This document shows, in pieces, positions 54,935-64,000 of a stretch of 64,000 nt of DNA (positions are counted from its first letter, which is position 1; each line of letters opens with the position of its first letter). Made by a program: the position numbers and the translations under genes. The stretch lies in assembly GCF_003862475.1 (NCBI RefSeq), contig NZ_RRCO01000001.1, positions 186,001-250,000 of the forward strand, given 5' to 3'. This stretch comes from Lachnoanaerobaculum gingivalis (GTDB taxonomy: Bacteria; Bacillota; Clostridia; Lachnospirales; Lachnospiraceae). The notes under the pieces were generated by a model. It did not search any database and had not been told where the DNA came from. It saw only the letters and a list, made by a program, of their open reading frames with translations.

Positions 54935-54981
54935 TGATTTAGCCTACATATGTTTATAGTCTTTTTTTATAACCTGTTATA

Positions 54982-55629
54982 TTACCTGATTCTCTTATCG
55001 GAGCTCTTTGAACTTCTCATAAAAATTTCCTGTATTATTTGAACCAAAATTACAAGGATTGCTACGGTAATAAACATTATATCTGTCTGATATCTGTAAT
55101 ATCCGTAGTTTATGGCAATTGTTCCAAGACCGCCGCCACCTGTAAATCCCGCCATTGCAGAATATCCGAGTATTGTTGTAACGGATATTGCAGCACCTAC
55201 AAGAAGAGAAGGCTTTGACTCCGGTAAAAGCACTTTAAAAATTATCTGAGCATTACTTGCACCCATTGACTTTGCAGCCTCTATTACGCCCGCATCCACT
55301 TCTTTGAGTGAAGACTCAACCATTCTGGCGATATAAGGTGCCGCCGCTATAACAAGAGGCGGTATAACCGCAACAGGTCCTATTGATGTTCCAACTATAA
55401 TTCTTGTAAGAGGTATTACCATAATAAGTAAGATCATAAACGGAACCGAACGTATAAGATTTATAATCATACCCAATATACCGTTTAACTTAGGCATAGG
55501 CTTTATACCTGTATTATCTGTAACAACCAAAACAACCCCAAGCGGAATACCTATAAGGTATGAAAAGAATGATGAAGCAACAGTCATTAATAAAGTCTCA
55601 AACAGACCTTTTAAAATCATTGATGTCAT
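54982..55629 (-). CDS. metI: Methionine ABC transporter permease
   Basis: A 215-residue MetI-type permease with five membrane segments. Family features: SFFSYLIGIPLGVVLVVTD, SVPFMILLIMVIPLTR and the ATPase-contact loop EAAKSMGASNAQIIFKVLLPES. It starts 1 nt after the metN stop. Confidence 0.95.
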   Translation of the reverse strand: MTSMILKGLFETLLMTVASSFFSYLIGIPLGVVLVVTDNTGIKPMPKLNGILGMIINLIRSVPFMILLIMVIPLTRIIVGTSIGPVAVIPPLVIAAAPYIARMVESSLKEVDAGVIEAAKSMGASNAQIIFKVLLPESKPSLLVGAAISVTTILGYSAMAGFTGGGGLGTIAINYGYYRYQTDIMFITVAILVILVQIIQEIFMRSSKSSDKRIR

Positions 55630-55630
55630 A

Positions 55631-56653
55631 TTAATCTATCAGCTCCTTTCCTTCGGTCAATTCCACCTCATGGTATACCACGCCTATACTGTCAAGATAT
55701 CTTTTCGCCTTTACCGCTTCTTCTTCACCGGATATCTGAACAATCATATGACCTACTGCAGAACCTCCGATATCTTTAGTCTGTGCATAAAGAATATTAA
55801 CAGGAATTCCGCAGGATAAAATCATATTTGAGAGTACAGGCTCAAAAGAGCTTCTGCCGTCAAATTCTATTCGAAGTTTAACTCCTGATACAATTTCTTT
55901 ATTCGGCAATACATCGCCGAGTATAAGCTTTTTACCTATTTCAGACTGCGGATTTGCAAAGATGTCCTCGACTCTGCCCATCTCTGCAATACGGCTGTTT
56001 TCAATAATTGCAACTCTGTCGCAGATACTCTCAATAACTTTCATCTCATGAGTTATTACTATCACCGTAATTCCCATATTTTTATTTATATCTTTTATAA
56101 GATCAAGTATCTGCTTTGTAGTCTTAGGATCCAGTGCTGATGTAGCCTCATCACATAATAAGAGCTTCGGATTTGTAGCAATAGCTCTTGCAATAGCCAC
56201 TCTTTGCTTTTGTCCTCCTGAAAGCTGTGCCGGATATGCCTTTTCTCTATCCGAGAGTCCCACCAGCTTCAGTAACTCTTTTGCCCTTTTTACAGCCGCA
56301 GCTCTTGGAACACCGCTTATTTCTAAAGGAAAGCACACATTATTCAGTATATTTCTTTGTGAAAGCAAGTTGAACTGCTGAAATATCATTCCCATATTCC
56401 TTCTTACACTTCTTATACCGTACTCCCCCATATTCTTTAGAGGTTTACCTTCAAAGTAAACGTCTCCTTCTGTCGGCACCTCAAGATAGTTGATACATCT
56501 GACCAAAGTAGACTTGCCTGCTCCTGATAAACCTATTATTCCGAATATTTCCCCTCTGTTTATATCCAGATTTATATCATCCAGGGCCTTTACATCTCCG
56601 TTCTTTGTATGAAAGACTTTGCCCATGGACTTTAAGCTTACAATAGAATCCAT
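55631..56653 (-). CDS. metN: Methionine ABC transporter ATP-binding protein with NIL domain
   Basis: The ATPase of the MetNIQ importer, 340 residues. Walker A GLSGAGKST, signature LSGGQKQRVAIARA, Walker B LLLCDEATSALD and the His loop ITHEM are present. The C-terminal NIL domain (about residues 265-335) binds methionine and gives transinhibition in the family. It lies 8 nt after pepV. Confidence 0.95.
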   Translation of the reverse strand: MDSIVSLKSMGKVFHTKNGDVKALDDINLDINRGEIFGIIGLSGAGKSTLVRCINYLEVPTEGDVYFEGKPLKNMGEYGIRSVRRNMGMIFQQFNLLSQRNILNNVCFPLEISGVPRAAAVKRAKELLKLVGLSDREKAYPAQLSGGQKQRVAIARAIATNPKLLLCDEATSALDPKTTKQILDLIKDINKNMGITVIVITHEMKVIESICDRVAIIENSRIAEMGRVEDIFANPQSEIGKKLILGDVLPNKEIVSGVKLRIEFDGRSSFEPVLSNMILSCGIPVNILYAQTKDIGGSAVGHMIVQISGEEEAVKAKRYLDSIGVVYHEVELTEGKELID

Positions 56654-56661
56654 ACTCCCCC

Positions 56662-58065
56662 TTAATTACACAACTCCACTATGGACTGTGCAAATATTTT
56701 TGCTGAAGCAATAAGCTCATCTATTACAACAAACTCGTCAGCTCCATGCATTTTTGTATCCGTACCCGGGAAAACCGCACCGAATGCTACACCGTTTTCA
56801 ATATTGTGCACATAAGTACCGCCTCCCATGGCAATACATTCTCCCTTAAGACCTGTGTAGTCCTCATATATTGAGAGCAATGTCTTTACAAAAGTTGAAT
56901 TTTCGTCTACCTCATGTGGTGCCAAAACCGAATCATTTAAAAATTCCACATCTATGTCTGCAAATTTTTCCCTGACGGTTTTTAGTATCTTATCTCCGTC
57001 ACCGCTTACAGGGATTCTGCTGTCAAAGAATCCGTGCATTATATTATTCTTTAAAGTAAGCATTGAAAAAGCAAGTGTAAGTGCACCGCTTTTTTCATCC
57101 TCTACGGCAATGCCCATCGCCTCACCCTTTGTATCTCCATGCGGCATAAGAGAGTATAATTTCTTTATTGTCTCTATCTTCTTTGAAGGTGAAAAATCAA
57201 GTCTGCAAAGCAGTTCCAAAAGTCCTGTTATAGCGTTATTACCGTTCTCAGGAGTTGATGCATGTGCATTTGCACCAAGTGCCGTAATCTCAAAAACTGG
57301 CACAAGATCGTACTTAAACTGTATACCTGTTTCCTTGGTTACTTCCTTGGCTTTTGCCTCAACTTCTTCTATACCAAATCCCTCTATAACCGCTTTTGCC
57401 TTTGGTGGAACCACATTTACCTTTGTACCTGCTTCAATACTTACAAGTCTTTTTTCCCCGGCATCTTCAAGAGCGGCTGAAAACTCACCCTGTAACTGTC
57501 CTTTTTCAATATTCACTACCGGAAATTCTCCGTCAGGTGAGAATGTCATAGGTGCTTCCTTTTCTTTTGTGTAATAATGCTTTATGCAGCTGCTGCCACA
57601 CTCCTCATCCGTACCCAAAACAAGTCTTGTATTCTTTTTTACAGGTATGTTCAAATCCTTAACCGCACGAAGAGCAAAAAGTGCCGCAACTGCAGGCCCC
57701 TTATCATCTGAAGTTCCTCTTCCGTAGATTTTTCCGTCTATTTCCTTAGGCTCAAAAGGTGCTGTAACGCTCCATCCTTCTCCCTCAGGTACTACATCCA
57801 AATGAGCAAGTATATCAAGTCCCTTTTCTTTATTATTGAGATCTATTGCACCTACATAATTATCATAGTTTGTTATGTCAAAACCGTACTTTTGTGCAAT
57901 ACTGAGTGCCATAGTAAGTGCTCTTTTTGGACCTTCTCCAAATGGTGCACCCTCCACATACTCGCCTCTTGTACTGTTTATAGAGCAGAGCTTAATGATA
58001 TCGGCTACCATCTCATCTCTGTGCTCATCTATATATTTTTCTATTTCCTGTCTGTATTTTCTCAT
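56662..58065 (-). CDS. pepV: Dipeptidase PepV (M20 family)
   Basis: A 467-residue di-zinc dipeptidase that releases amino acids from imported dipeptides. Metal-binding motifs: LAHLDVVPEGEGW (His and catalytic Asp), YGRGTSDDKGPAVAAL (bridging Asp), GTDEECGSSC (general-base Glu and metal Glu), and FSPDGEFPV. The C-terminal HGADEFV supplies a ligand. Directly upstream of metN, which suggests joint supply of amino acids including methionine. Confidence 0.92.
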   Translation of the reverse strand: MRKYRQEIEKYIDEHRDEMVADIIKLCSINSTRGEYVEGAPFGEGPKRALTMALSIAQKYGFDITNYDNYVGAIDLNNKEKGLDILAHLDVVPEGEGWSVTAPFEPKEIDGKIYGRGTSDDKGPAVAALFALRAVKDLNIPVKKNTRLVLGTDEECGSSCIKHYYTKEKEAPMTFSPDGEFPVVNIEKGQLQGEFSAALEDAGEKRLVSIEAGTKVNVVPPKAKAVIEGFGIEEVEAKAKEVTKETGIQFKYDLVPVFEITALGANAHASTPENGNNAITGLLELLCRLDFSPSKKIETIKKLYSLMPHGDTKGEAMGIAVEDEKSGALTLAFSMLTLKNNIMHGFFDSRIPVSGDGDKILKTVREKFADIDVEFLNDSVLAPHEVDENSTFVKTLLSIYEDYTGLKGECIAMGGGTYVHNIENGVAFGAVFPGTDTKMHGADEFVVIDELIASAKIFAQSIVELCN

Positions 58066-58077
58066 AATGTTCCTTTC

Positions 58078-59664
58078 TTAGTTCTTTCCGAACTCACTTA
58101 AAACCAGTCCTTCATTTCTTTCCTCAACCATTCTCACACTCCAAGGATGTGTAAAAATAAGAAGCGGACGATCTTTAAGATCTTTGATCTTTTTCATATC
58201 ACTTGTTCCCTGTATCTTATCTATATCTACAGTAGATGTTTCATCTATCCATCTTATATGCTCGTAAGGCAGCTTATCAAGTTTTACATCTACATTATAT
58301 TCATTTTTCAGTCTGTAAAGCAGTACTTCAAACTGGAGCACACCTACAACTCCCACTATTATCTCTTCCATTCCGGTATTATATTCCTGGAAAATCTGGA
58401 TTGCACCCTCTTGTGCTATCTGATACACACCCTTTAGGAATTGCTTTCTCTTCATGGTGTCCACCTGACGTACTCTGGCAAAATGCTCAGGTGCAAATGT
58501 CGGTATACCTTCAAACTCGATATTATTTACAGTGGCAAGTGTATCACCTATACCGAATATACCCGGATCAAATACTCCTATAATATCTCCGGCATATGCC
58601 TTTTCAACTATCTTTCTCTCATCCGCCATCATTTGCGTTGACTGATTGAGCTTTATCTTTCTGTTTCCCTGTACATGGAAAACATCCATACCTGCATCAT
58701 ACTCGCCTGAACATATTCTCATAAATGCGATTCTGTCTCTATGAGCTTTATTCATATTTGCCTGAATCTTGAATACAAAGGCTGAGAAGAACTCATCCTT
58801 CATAGGATCTACCACTCCGTCATGAGTTTTTCTCTTAAGAGGTGATGTAGTCATTTTTAGGAAATGCTCAAGGAAGGTCTGCACTCCGAAGTTTGTAAGA
58901 GCCGAGCCGAAAAATACAGGGCTCAGTTCACCTGCGGACACTCTCTCCATATCAAGATCATCACTTGCACCGTCCAAAAGCTCTATATCTCCTCTTAATA
59001 TATCAGCATAGTCAAATCCGATATAATCATCCAGCTTACTGTCCTCAAGTTCAATAACTTGAGTATCAACTTCCTTCATTCCGGCATGATTTGCAGTAAA
59101 CTTATTTATAAACTTTGTCTGTCTGTCATATACACCTTTAAAATTCTTTCCCGATCCGATAGGCCAGTTCACAGGACATGTTCTGATGCCAAGCACATTC
59201 TCTATCTCATCCAAGAGTTCAAAAGGATCTCTCGCCTCTCTGTCAAGCTTGTTTATAAATGTAAATATAGGTATCTTTCTCATTACACAGACCTTAAAAA
59301 GTTTTATAGTCTGTGCCTCAACACCCTTACTTGCATCTATCACCATGACTGCAGAATCTGCCGCCATAAGTGTTCTGTAGGTATCCTCGGAGAAGTCCTG
59401 ATGTCCAGGTGTATCCAAAATATTGATACAAAATCCCTCATAGTTAAACTGCATAACAGATGAAGTTACAGATATACCTCTCTCCTTTTCTATCTCCATC
59501 CAGTCGCTTACCGCATATTTGGCAGTCTTTTTTCCCTTTACACTTCCTGCTAAGTTAATAGCACCGCCATAGAGCAAAAACTTCTCTGTCAATGTCGTTT
59601 TTCCGGCATCCGGGTGTGATATTATGGCAAATGTTCTTCTCTTACTTATCTCTCCAAAGTTCAC
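58078..59664 (-). CDS. prfC: Peptide chain release factor 3
   Basis: RF3 is the GTPase that recycles RF1/RF2 after peptide release. The product is 528 residues: ISHPDAGKTTLTEKFLLYGG (G1), ERGISVTSSVMQF (G2), DTPGHQDFSEDTYRTL (G3) and TFINKLDR (G4), then EF-G-like domains. The start is GTG 59664, immediately after the coaBC stop. Confidence 0.96.
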   Translation of the reverse strand: MNFGEISKRRTFAIISHPDAGKTTLTEKFLLYGGAINLAGSVKGKKTAKYAVSDWMEIEKERGISVTSSVMQFNYEGFCINILDTPGHQDFSEDTYRTLMAADSAVMVIDASKGVEAQTIKLFKVCVMRKIPIFTFINKLDREARDPFELLDEIENVLGIRTCPVNWPIGSGKNFKGVYDRQTKFINKFTANHAGMKEVDTQVIELEDSKLDDYIGFDYADILRGDIELLDGASDDLDMERVSAGELSPVFFGSALTNFGVQTFLEHFLKMTTSPLKRKTHDGVVDPMKDEFFSAFVFKIQANMNKAHRDRIAFMRICSGEYDAGMDVFHVQGNRKIKLNQSTQMMADERKIVEKAYAGDIIGVFDPGIFGIGDTLATVNNIEFEGIPTFAPEHFARVRQVDTMKRKQFLKGVYQIAQEGAIQIFQEYNTGMEEIIVGVVGVLQFEVLLYRLKNEYNVDVKLDKLPYEHIRWIDETSTVDIDKIQGTSDMKKIKDLKDRPLLIFTHPWSVRMVEERNEGLVLSEFGKN

Positions 59665-60864
59665 TTAAAAATTCCTCACTATCTCATCAAATATCTTTTC
59701 TGCCACTTCTGTTTTTGACAGCTTGTCAAGTCTTATCTCACTATTCTTTGTAAATATGGCAACCACATTCGTATCGGTCCCGAATCCTGCTCCCTCAACC
59801 TTTACATTATTTGCAACTATCATATCCGCATTTTTCTTTGCCAGTTTATTCTTTGAGTTCTCTTCCATATTTTCAGTTTCCATGGAAAATCCACAAATAA
59901 ACTGTTTTTTAGGATTATTTTCTTTTCTCTCACCAAGTTCCTTTAATATATCTTTGGTTCTTGAAAGTTCAATAGAAAGATCTCCATCTTTTTTCTTTAT
60001 CTTTTCATCACTGTAGTTTGCAGGTGTATAATCCGCAACGGCCGCAGCCTTTATAATAATATCCTGTGAATCTGAAATCTTCATTATCTCTTCATACATA
60101 TCCTCTGCCGATTTTATATCTATTCTGTTTATAAAATCAGGTACAAAGACATTTGACGGTCCCATTACCAGACTTACCTTTGCGCCTCGATAAGCCGCCA
60201 TCTTTGCAATCTCCACTCCCATCTTCCCGGTGGAATTATTTGATATATATCTTACAGGATCTATTGCCTCTCTTGTAGGTCCCGCACTTACGCATACTTT
60301 CTTACCGACAAGATCCTTTTTCTGATATGCAGCTCTTTTTATATATTCAAGGAGCATCTCAGGTTCAGGCATTTTCCCGGCCCCTGTATCTCCACATGCC
60401 AGATGACCGCTTGCAGGCAGGATGATATCCATACCATAGGTTCTAAGTTTCATAATATTGTGCTTAACCACCTTGTTTTCAAACATGGCTGTATTCATGG
60501 CAGGTGAAACCACTATAGGACATCTCATTGCTAAAGCTGTAGTAGTCAGCATATCATCCGCAATACCGTTTGCCAGCTTTCCGATAGCATTTGCTGTAGC
60601 AGGTGCTATAAGGAATACATCAGCCCACTTTCCAAGCTCTATATGATCCACTTTAAACTCAAAATTTCTGTCAAATGTATCTGTATATACTTTTTGTGCT
60701 GTCAAGGTTTCAAATGTCATAGGTGTGATGAACTGACAGGCATTCTCAGTCATTATTACTTTTACATTTGCACTCTGTTTTTTTAACATACTTGCAAGAT
60801 TTGCAATTTTATATGCCGCAATACCTCCGGTTACACCAAGTAATATATTTTTATCTTTCAGCAT
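59665..60864 (-). CDS. coaBC: Bifunctional phosphopantothenoylcysteine decarboxylase / synthetase
   Basis: CoaBC carries out two middle steps of CoA synthesis, using FMN (CoaC) and CTP (CoaB). The product is 399 residues. The CoaC half has GVTGGIAAYK, the catalytic His in KVDHIELGKWADV, and PAMNTAMF; the CoaB half has SAGPTREAIDPVRYISNNSTGKMG and KIKKKDGDLSIELSRTKDIL. It is divergent from coaX, so two CoA genes share an upstream region of about 200 bases. Confidence 0.95.
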   Translation of the reverse strand: MLKDKNILLGVTGGIAAYKIANLASMLKKQSANVKVIMTENACQFITPMTFETLTAQKVYTDTFDRNFEFKVDHIELGKWADVFLIAPATANAIGKLANGIADDMLTTTALAMRCPIVVSPAMNTAMFENKVVKHNIMKLRTYGMDIILPASGHLACGDTGAGKMPEPEMLLEYIKRAAYQKKDLVGKKVCVSAGPTREAIDPVRYISNNSTGKMGVEIAKMAAYRGAKVSLVMGPSNVFVPDFINRIDIKSAEDMYEEIMKISDSQDIIIKAAAVADYTPANYSDEKIKKKDGDLSIELSRTKDILKELGERKENNPKKQFICGFSMETENMEENSKNKLAKKNADMIVANNVKVEGAGFGTDTNVVAIFTKNSEIRLDKLSKTEVAEKIFDEIVRNF

Positions 60865-61061
60865 AAAGCCTCCATAAATCTTAATTTTTATTTAGATGTA
60901 ATGCTTACACGATTATACGCTATTTTATTATTGCAAGCAAGAACAGAGATTAGTATACTTTATATAAAATAAAGCTTTTATTTGAAATATCGTTCTCAAG
61001 TGCTTATACGGTATATATCCTTTAAAAGCCTTAAATCTACTTACATAAGAAGGATAATTTT

Positions 61062-61829
61062 ATGATTTTAGCAATCGATATGGGTAACACAAATATTGTC
61101 ATCGGCGGTATCGACAATGAAAAAACATATTTTCTTGAAAGAGTCACAACCTATACTACAAGAACCGATCTTGAGTACTCTATGTATATAAAAGGCATCC
61201 TCGATATACATGGAATAAAACCTTCGGATATAGAAGGTGCAATTCTTTCAAGTGTAGTTCCTCCTCTAAATGAAACCATCAGAAATGCAATCAAAAAAAT
61301 ACTCAGTATTGAATGTATGCTTGTAGAATCAGGTATGAAAACAGGATTGAATATACTTATGGACAATCCGAAAACTGTCGGCTCCGATATGATAGTTGAC
61401 GCCGTTGCCGCAATGGATGAATATCCTCTCCCTTTGGCAATCATAGATATGGGAACTGCTACCACCATATCTGTAGTAGATAAAAGCGGAAATTATATAG
61501 GCGGTATAATACATCCCGGACTTAGAATCTCTCTTGATACTCTAAGTTCAAAAACCGCTCAACTTCCACAGGTAAATCTTGATATGCCAAAAAAAGTTAT
61601 AGCAAAGAATACAATAGACAGTATGAGAAGCGGTATCCTATTCGGACATGCCGGTATGATGGACGGCATTATATCACGTATGGAAGAAGAGCTTGGTGAA
61701 AAACTTAATGTAATCGCAACAGGCGGTCTCGCACCTTTTGTAGCCCCTCTTTGTACACATGATATTATCGTAGATGACAATCTATTACTTAAGGGATTGC
61801 TCAAGCTATATATCAAAAATCATATATAA
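61062..61829 (+). CDS. coaX: Type III pantothenate kinase
   Basis: CoaX phosphorylates pantothenate, the first step of CoA synthesis, and unlike CoaA is not feedback-inhibited by CoA. The product is 255 residues: DMGNTNIVIGG (phosphate-binding), NPKTVGSDMIVDAVAA, IIDMGTATTISVV (second phosphate loop), GGIIHPGL and IATGGLAPF. Divergent from coaBC. Confidence 0.95.
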   Translation: MILAIDMGNTNIVIGGIDNEKTYFLERVTTYTTRTDLEYSMYIKGILDIHGIKPSDIEGAILSSVVPPLNETIRNAIKKILSIECMLVESGMKTGLNILMDNPKTVGSDMIVDAVAAMDEYPLPLAIIDMGTATTISVVDKSGNYIGGIIHPGLRISLDTLSSKTAQLPQVNLDMPKKVIAKNTIDSMRSGILFGHAGMMDGIISRMEEELGEKLNVIATGGLAPFVAPLCTHDIIVDDNLLLKGLLKLYIKNHI

Positions 61830-61834
61830 ACACA

Positions 61835-61867
61835 AATAAGCCTTGGAAATTTCTTCCAAGGCTTATT
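61835..61867. terminator. Bidirectional terminator of coaX and ftsZ
   Basis: Perfect 14-base arms AATAAGCCTTGGAA and TTCCAAGGCTTATT with a 5-base loop lie between convergent coaX and ftsZ. Confidence 0.92.
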
Positions 61868-61874
61868 AATTGCA

Positions 61875-63236
61875 TTATTTCTTTCTCTTTAAGAAATCAG
61901 GTACATTTATCTTTGCATCACCTGTTCTTATAATAGTCGGGCGCTGTCCTGATATGTAATTTCCGTTGTAATTTTGATTGTTCATATTCGGATTATTCAA
62001 GCCCTGATTGTTTTGAGTGTTCAAATTCTGATTGTTAAAATCACTCTGATACTGCCCGAAGTTTCCTGTATATCCACCGGTATAACCGCCTTCCTGATAG
62101 CTCTCTCCGGCATGGTTTGCTGTAGGATTTATATAATTATTCTGCTCCGGCTGAGTCTGTACAGGTCTTTCCATACCCGCCGTATTCATTCCCTGCAAAT
62201 ATGCATCATTTCTTTTCGGCATATTATCATTTTGATGCTTAGTATTTATATCTCTGATTAATTCTCCTACAGGAGTATCATTTATTGCATTGGTTACACC
62301 TGTAGCAATAACTGTAATCTTCACACTGTCCGGCTCAGCATCATTATATGATACACCGAAAATAATATTTGCCTCTTCACTTACAAGCTCACGTACATAG
62401 CCGGTTGCCTCATCTGCCTCAACAAGTCCGACATCACCTGCTATTGAAATAAGCACATGAGTGGCATTGTCAATACTTGTCTCAAGAAGCGGTGATGAAA
62501 CAGCCGCCTTAACAGCATCAAGCGCCTTGTTGTCACCTGTTCCGTAGCCGATACCGATATGTGCAAGTCCCTTGCCTGTCATTACAGTCTGAACATCTGC
62601 AAAGTCAAGGTTGATAATAGCGGTCTCACTTATAAGATCTGTAATGCCCTGAACACTCTGCTGCAATACTTCGTCAGCTTTTTTCAATGCATCAGGCATA
62701 GTAGTCTTTCTGTCCACTATCTGAAGTAATTTCTCATTCGGTATCACAATCAAAGTATCCACATATTGCTTCAAATTCTCTATACCTGCAAGTGCATTTT
62801 TCATTCTCTGTCTGCCTTCAAAAGGGAAAGGCTTTGTTACTACACCTACTGTAAGTATGCCGAGATCTTTTGACGCTCTGGCAATAACCGGTGATGCACC
62901 TGTTCCTGTACCACCACCCATTCCACATGTAACAAATACCATATCTGCATTCTTCAGCTTATTTGTGATATCTTCAATATTCTCTTCTGCCGCTTTTTCT
63001 CCCACTTCAGGTTTTGCTCCGGCACCAAGTCCTTTTGTAAGCTTCTCTCCTATCTGTATAATAGTCCCAGCTTTACAATTAACCAAGGCCTGTTTATCGG
63101 TATTAACTCCAATAAATTCCACGCCTTCTACATTTTCATCAATCATTCTATTTACGGCATTGTTTCCGGCACCTCCGACACCAACCACGATGATCTTCGC
63201 TGTATTCTCATTTACCGGCTTATTTATTTCTAACAC
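61875..63236 (-). CDS. ftsZ: Cell division protein FtsZ
   Basis: FtsZ is the tubulin-like GTPase of the division ring. The product is 453 residues. GTPase motifs: [14 protein letters not shown], and the tubulin signature [13 protein letters not shown], then the T7 synergy loop [10 protein letters not shown]. The C-terminal linker from about residue 325 is long and rich in Asn, Gln, Gly and Tyr, followed by the conserved tail [11 protein letters not shown] that binds partner proteins. The start is GTG 63236 behind AGGAGGAA. Confidence 0.96.
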   Translation of the reverse strand: MLEINKPVNENTAKIIVVGVGGAGNNAVNRMIDENVEGVEFIGVNTDKQALVNCKAGTIIQIGEKLTKGLGAGAKPEVGEKAAEENIEDITNKLKNADMVFVTCGMGGGTGTGASPVIARASKDLGILTVGVVTKPFPFEGRQRMKNALAGIENLKQYVDTLIVIPNEKLLQIVDRKTTMPDALKKADEVLQQSVQGITDLISETAIINLDFADVQTVMTGKGLAHIGIGYGTGDNKALDAVKAAVSSPLLETSIDNATHVLISIAGDVGLVEADEATGYVRELVSEEANIIFGVSYNDAEPDSVKITVIATGVTNAINDTPVGELIRDINTKHQNDNMPKRNDAYLQGMNTAGMERPVQTQPEQNNYINPTANHAGESYQEGGYTGGYTGNFGQYQSDFNNQNLNTQNNQGLNNPNMNNQNYNGNYISGQRPTIIRTGDAKINVPDFLKRKK

Positions 63237-63359
63237 AGATATATTCCTCCTGTACCCCTACACTTAAGCAAACTCTCATCTTATAATAAAGGTTTTTCAT
63301 ATAAATATCAACTTATTTTTCTTTAAAGACTTCTGTAATAGCTTAAGTATATCATATAG

Positions 63360-64000
63360 TTATCTCTTCTTAAAAGTATATGTTGTATTTTCTTTTATAG
63401 GATTATAATTATCCAGATAGAGTATTCCGGACAAATCCTTTATTTTCTCCCATATATCTCTCAATTCGCCTATTTTCCCGTTTAATTCACTCGAATCCCC
63501 CAGATAGACCTCTATTTTCCCTATATATAATGTTATATTATTATCTGAAGAAATTGTAATCTTATCTACCGTTATTCCGTATCCTACCAGAACCTGCGTA
63601 ATATTGAGCATTTCTTCAAAAACTTTTTCATTTGAGATCGGAAGTTTCTCATATAATACCACTCTTCCGAAATCCAAACCGTCTATTATCGGAATTCCGT
63701 CAAGAAGATTATTTGAACTCTCCACCACAATTCCGTCCTTATCAAAATACATATAGGAACTCATATATTTTACACAGCCTACAACACTTTTTTCATATAC
63801 TATAATATCGGCACTGTTCATTCCGGTTACATATATATCAACCCCTTGAATGAAAGGTATATTGTAATCTTTTTTTAATTTACTCCGTATAAAATTATAA
63901 AGTGTTATTTTCGATAATTCATTCGGAAAAAGCATTTCCTTCATTTCTTCATCAGTATATCTTGTATTTCCTCCAAAATTGAAATCGGTTATTTTGACCG
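63360..64000 (-). CDS. ftsQ: Cell division protein FtsQ/DivIB, 5' end missing
   Basis: The frame is open through the window edge, so only the C-terminal part (about 213 residues) is seen. It begins inside the POTRA domain (ITDFNFGGNTRYTDEEM...LYNFIRSKLKKDYNIPFIQGVDIYV), continues with VYEKSVVGCVKYMSSYMYFDKDGIVVE and GLDF, and ends with the beta domain. The family partner is FtsL-FtsB at the septum. Its location upstream of ftsZ is the typical dcw order; a start codon inside the window (63944) is not the true start. Confidence 0.85.
   Translation of the reverse strand, partial: VKITDFNFGGNTRYTDEEMKEMLFPNELSKITLYNFIRSKLKKDYNIPFIQGVDIYVTGMNSADIIVYEKSVVGCVKYMSSYMYFDKDGIVVESSNNLLDGIPIIDGLDFGRVVLYEKLPISNEKVFEEMLNITQVLVGYGITVDKITISSDNNITLYIGKIEVYLGDSSELNGKIGELRDIWEKIKDLSGILYLDNYNPIKENTTYTFKKR

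Noticed and set aside
1-64000. CRISPR array, prophage, rRNA operon or replication origin
   Set aside because: No regularly spaced repeats, phage structural genes, rRNA sequence or DnaA-box clusters were seen.

Overview
The window is AT-rich and reads as a chromosomal segment of a Gram-positive anaerobe. Family-level features (AddAB, NusA-YlxRQ-InfB-RbfA-NrnA-TruB-RibF order, Gram-positive-type LexA boxes, DUF6688, DUF4234, DUF1292, split MetH with a separate activation-domain protein) point to Clostridia, most likely Lachnospiraceae. The genus is not determinable from the sequence alone. Most genes lie on the minus strand.

1-9.5 kb: core genes addA (cut by the window start), addB, icd, a VOC/glyoxalase protein and serS. 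9.5-12.9 kb: a zinc-ribbon membrane-protein gene is split by a complete IS1380-family element. Its inverted-repeat ends and a 5-bp target duplication can be read directly, and removing the element plus one repeat restores an open frame of about 587 residues. 13.1 kb: tRNA-Ser(CGA).

13.2-23.1 kb is the accessory region and the most interesting part. It holds a full agr-type peptide quorum-sensing locus: response regulator and GHKL kinase in one unit, then a separately promoted agrD-agrB unit. There is also a second, decayed copy of the agrD-agrB unit. Both copies share the same layout: a direct-repeat LytTR-type promoter with identical spacing to its -10 box; a 47-48 residue AgrD-like precursor too short for standard ORF calling; agrB starting 3 nt later; a 17-23 codon micro-ORF with conserved NPMRYKNGD; a set of secreted or lipoprotein cargo genes that differs between copies; and a shared palindromic terminator. 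This looks like a duplicated, cargo-swapping quorum-sensing cassette. The older copy has lost AgrB (frameshift, stops, catalytic Cys replaced) but keeps an intact AgrD. A decayed IS1182-family element separates the copies, and a solo IS1380-type end sits in copy 1.

23.3-33.6 kb: a DUF6688 membrane protein, mnmA, two genes carrying three copies of an unrecognised repeat domain, a cysteine desulfurase, and a methionine-synthesis operon (MetH activation protein, MetH, Hcy methyltransferase/MTHFR). 33.8-36.3 kb: tmRNA, lexA with two SOS boxes, rplS, and small DUF4234 and DUF2752 membrane proteins. 36.3-39.8 kb: nudC, pncB, a C39-like protein and a DUF1292 protein. 39.8-48.1 kb: the rimP-nusA-ylxR-ylxQ-infB-rbfA-nrnA-truB-ribF translation/RNA operon. 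48.2-54 kb: a vapBC toxin-antitoxin pair, cell-envelope genes (two amidases, an SH3 lipoprotein, a vWA lipoprotein) and a newly noted 37-residue ORF. 54-60.9 kb: metQ, metI, metN, pepV, prfC and coaBC. 61-64 kb: coaX, ftsZ and the 3' part of ftsQ/divIB.
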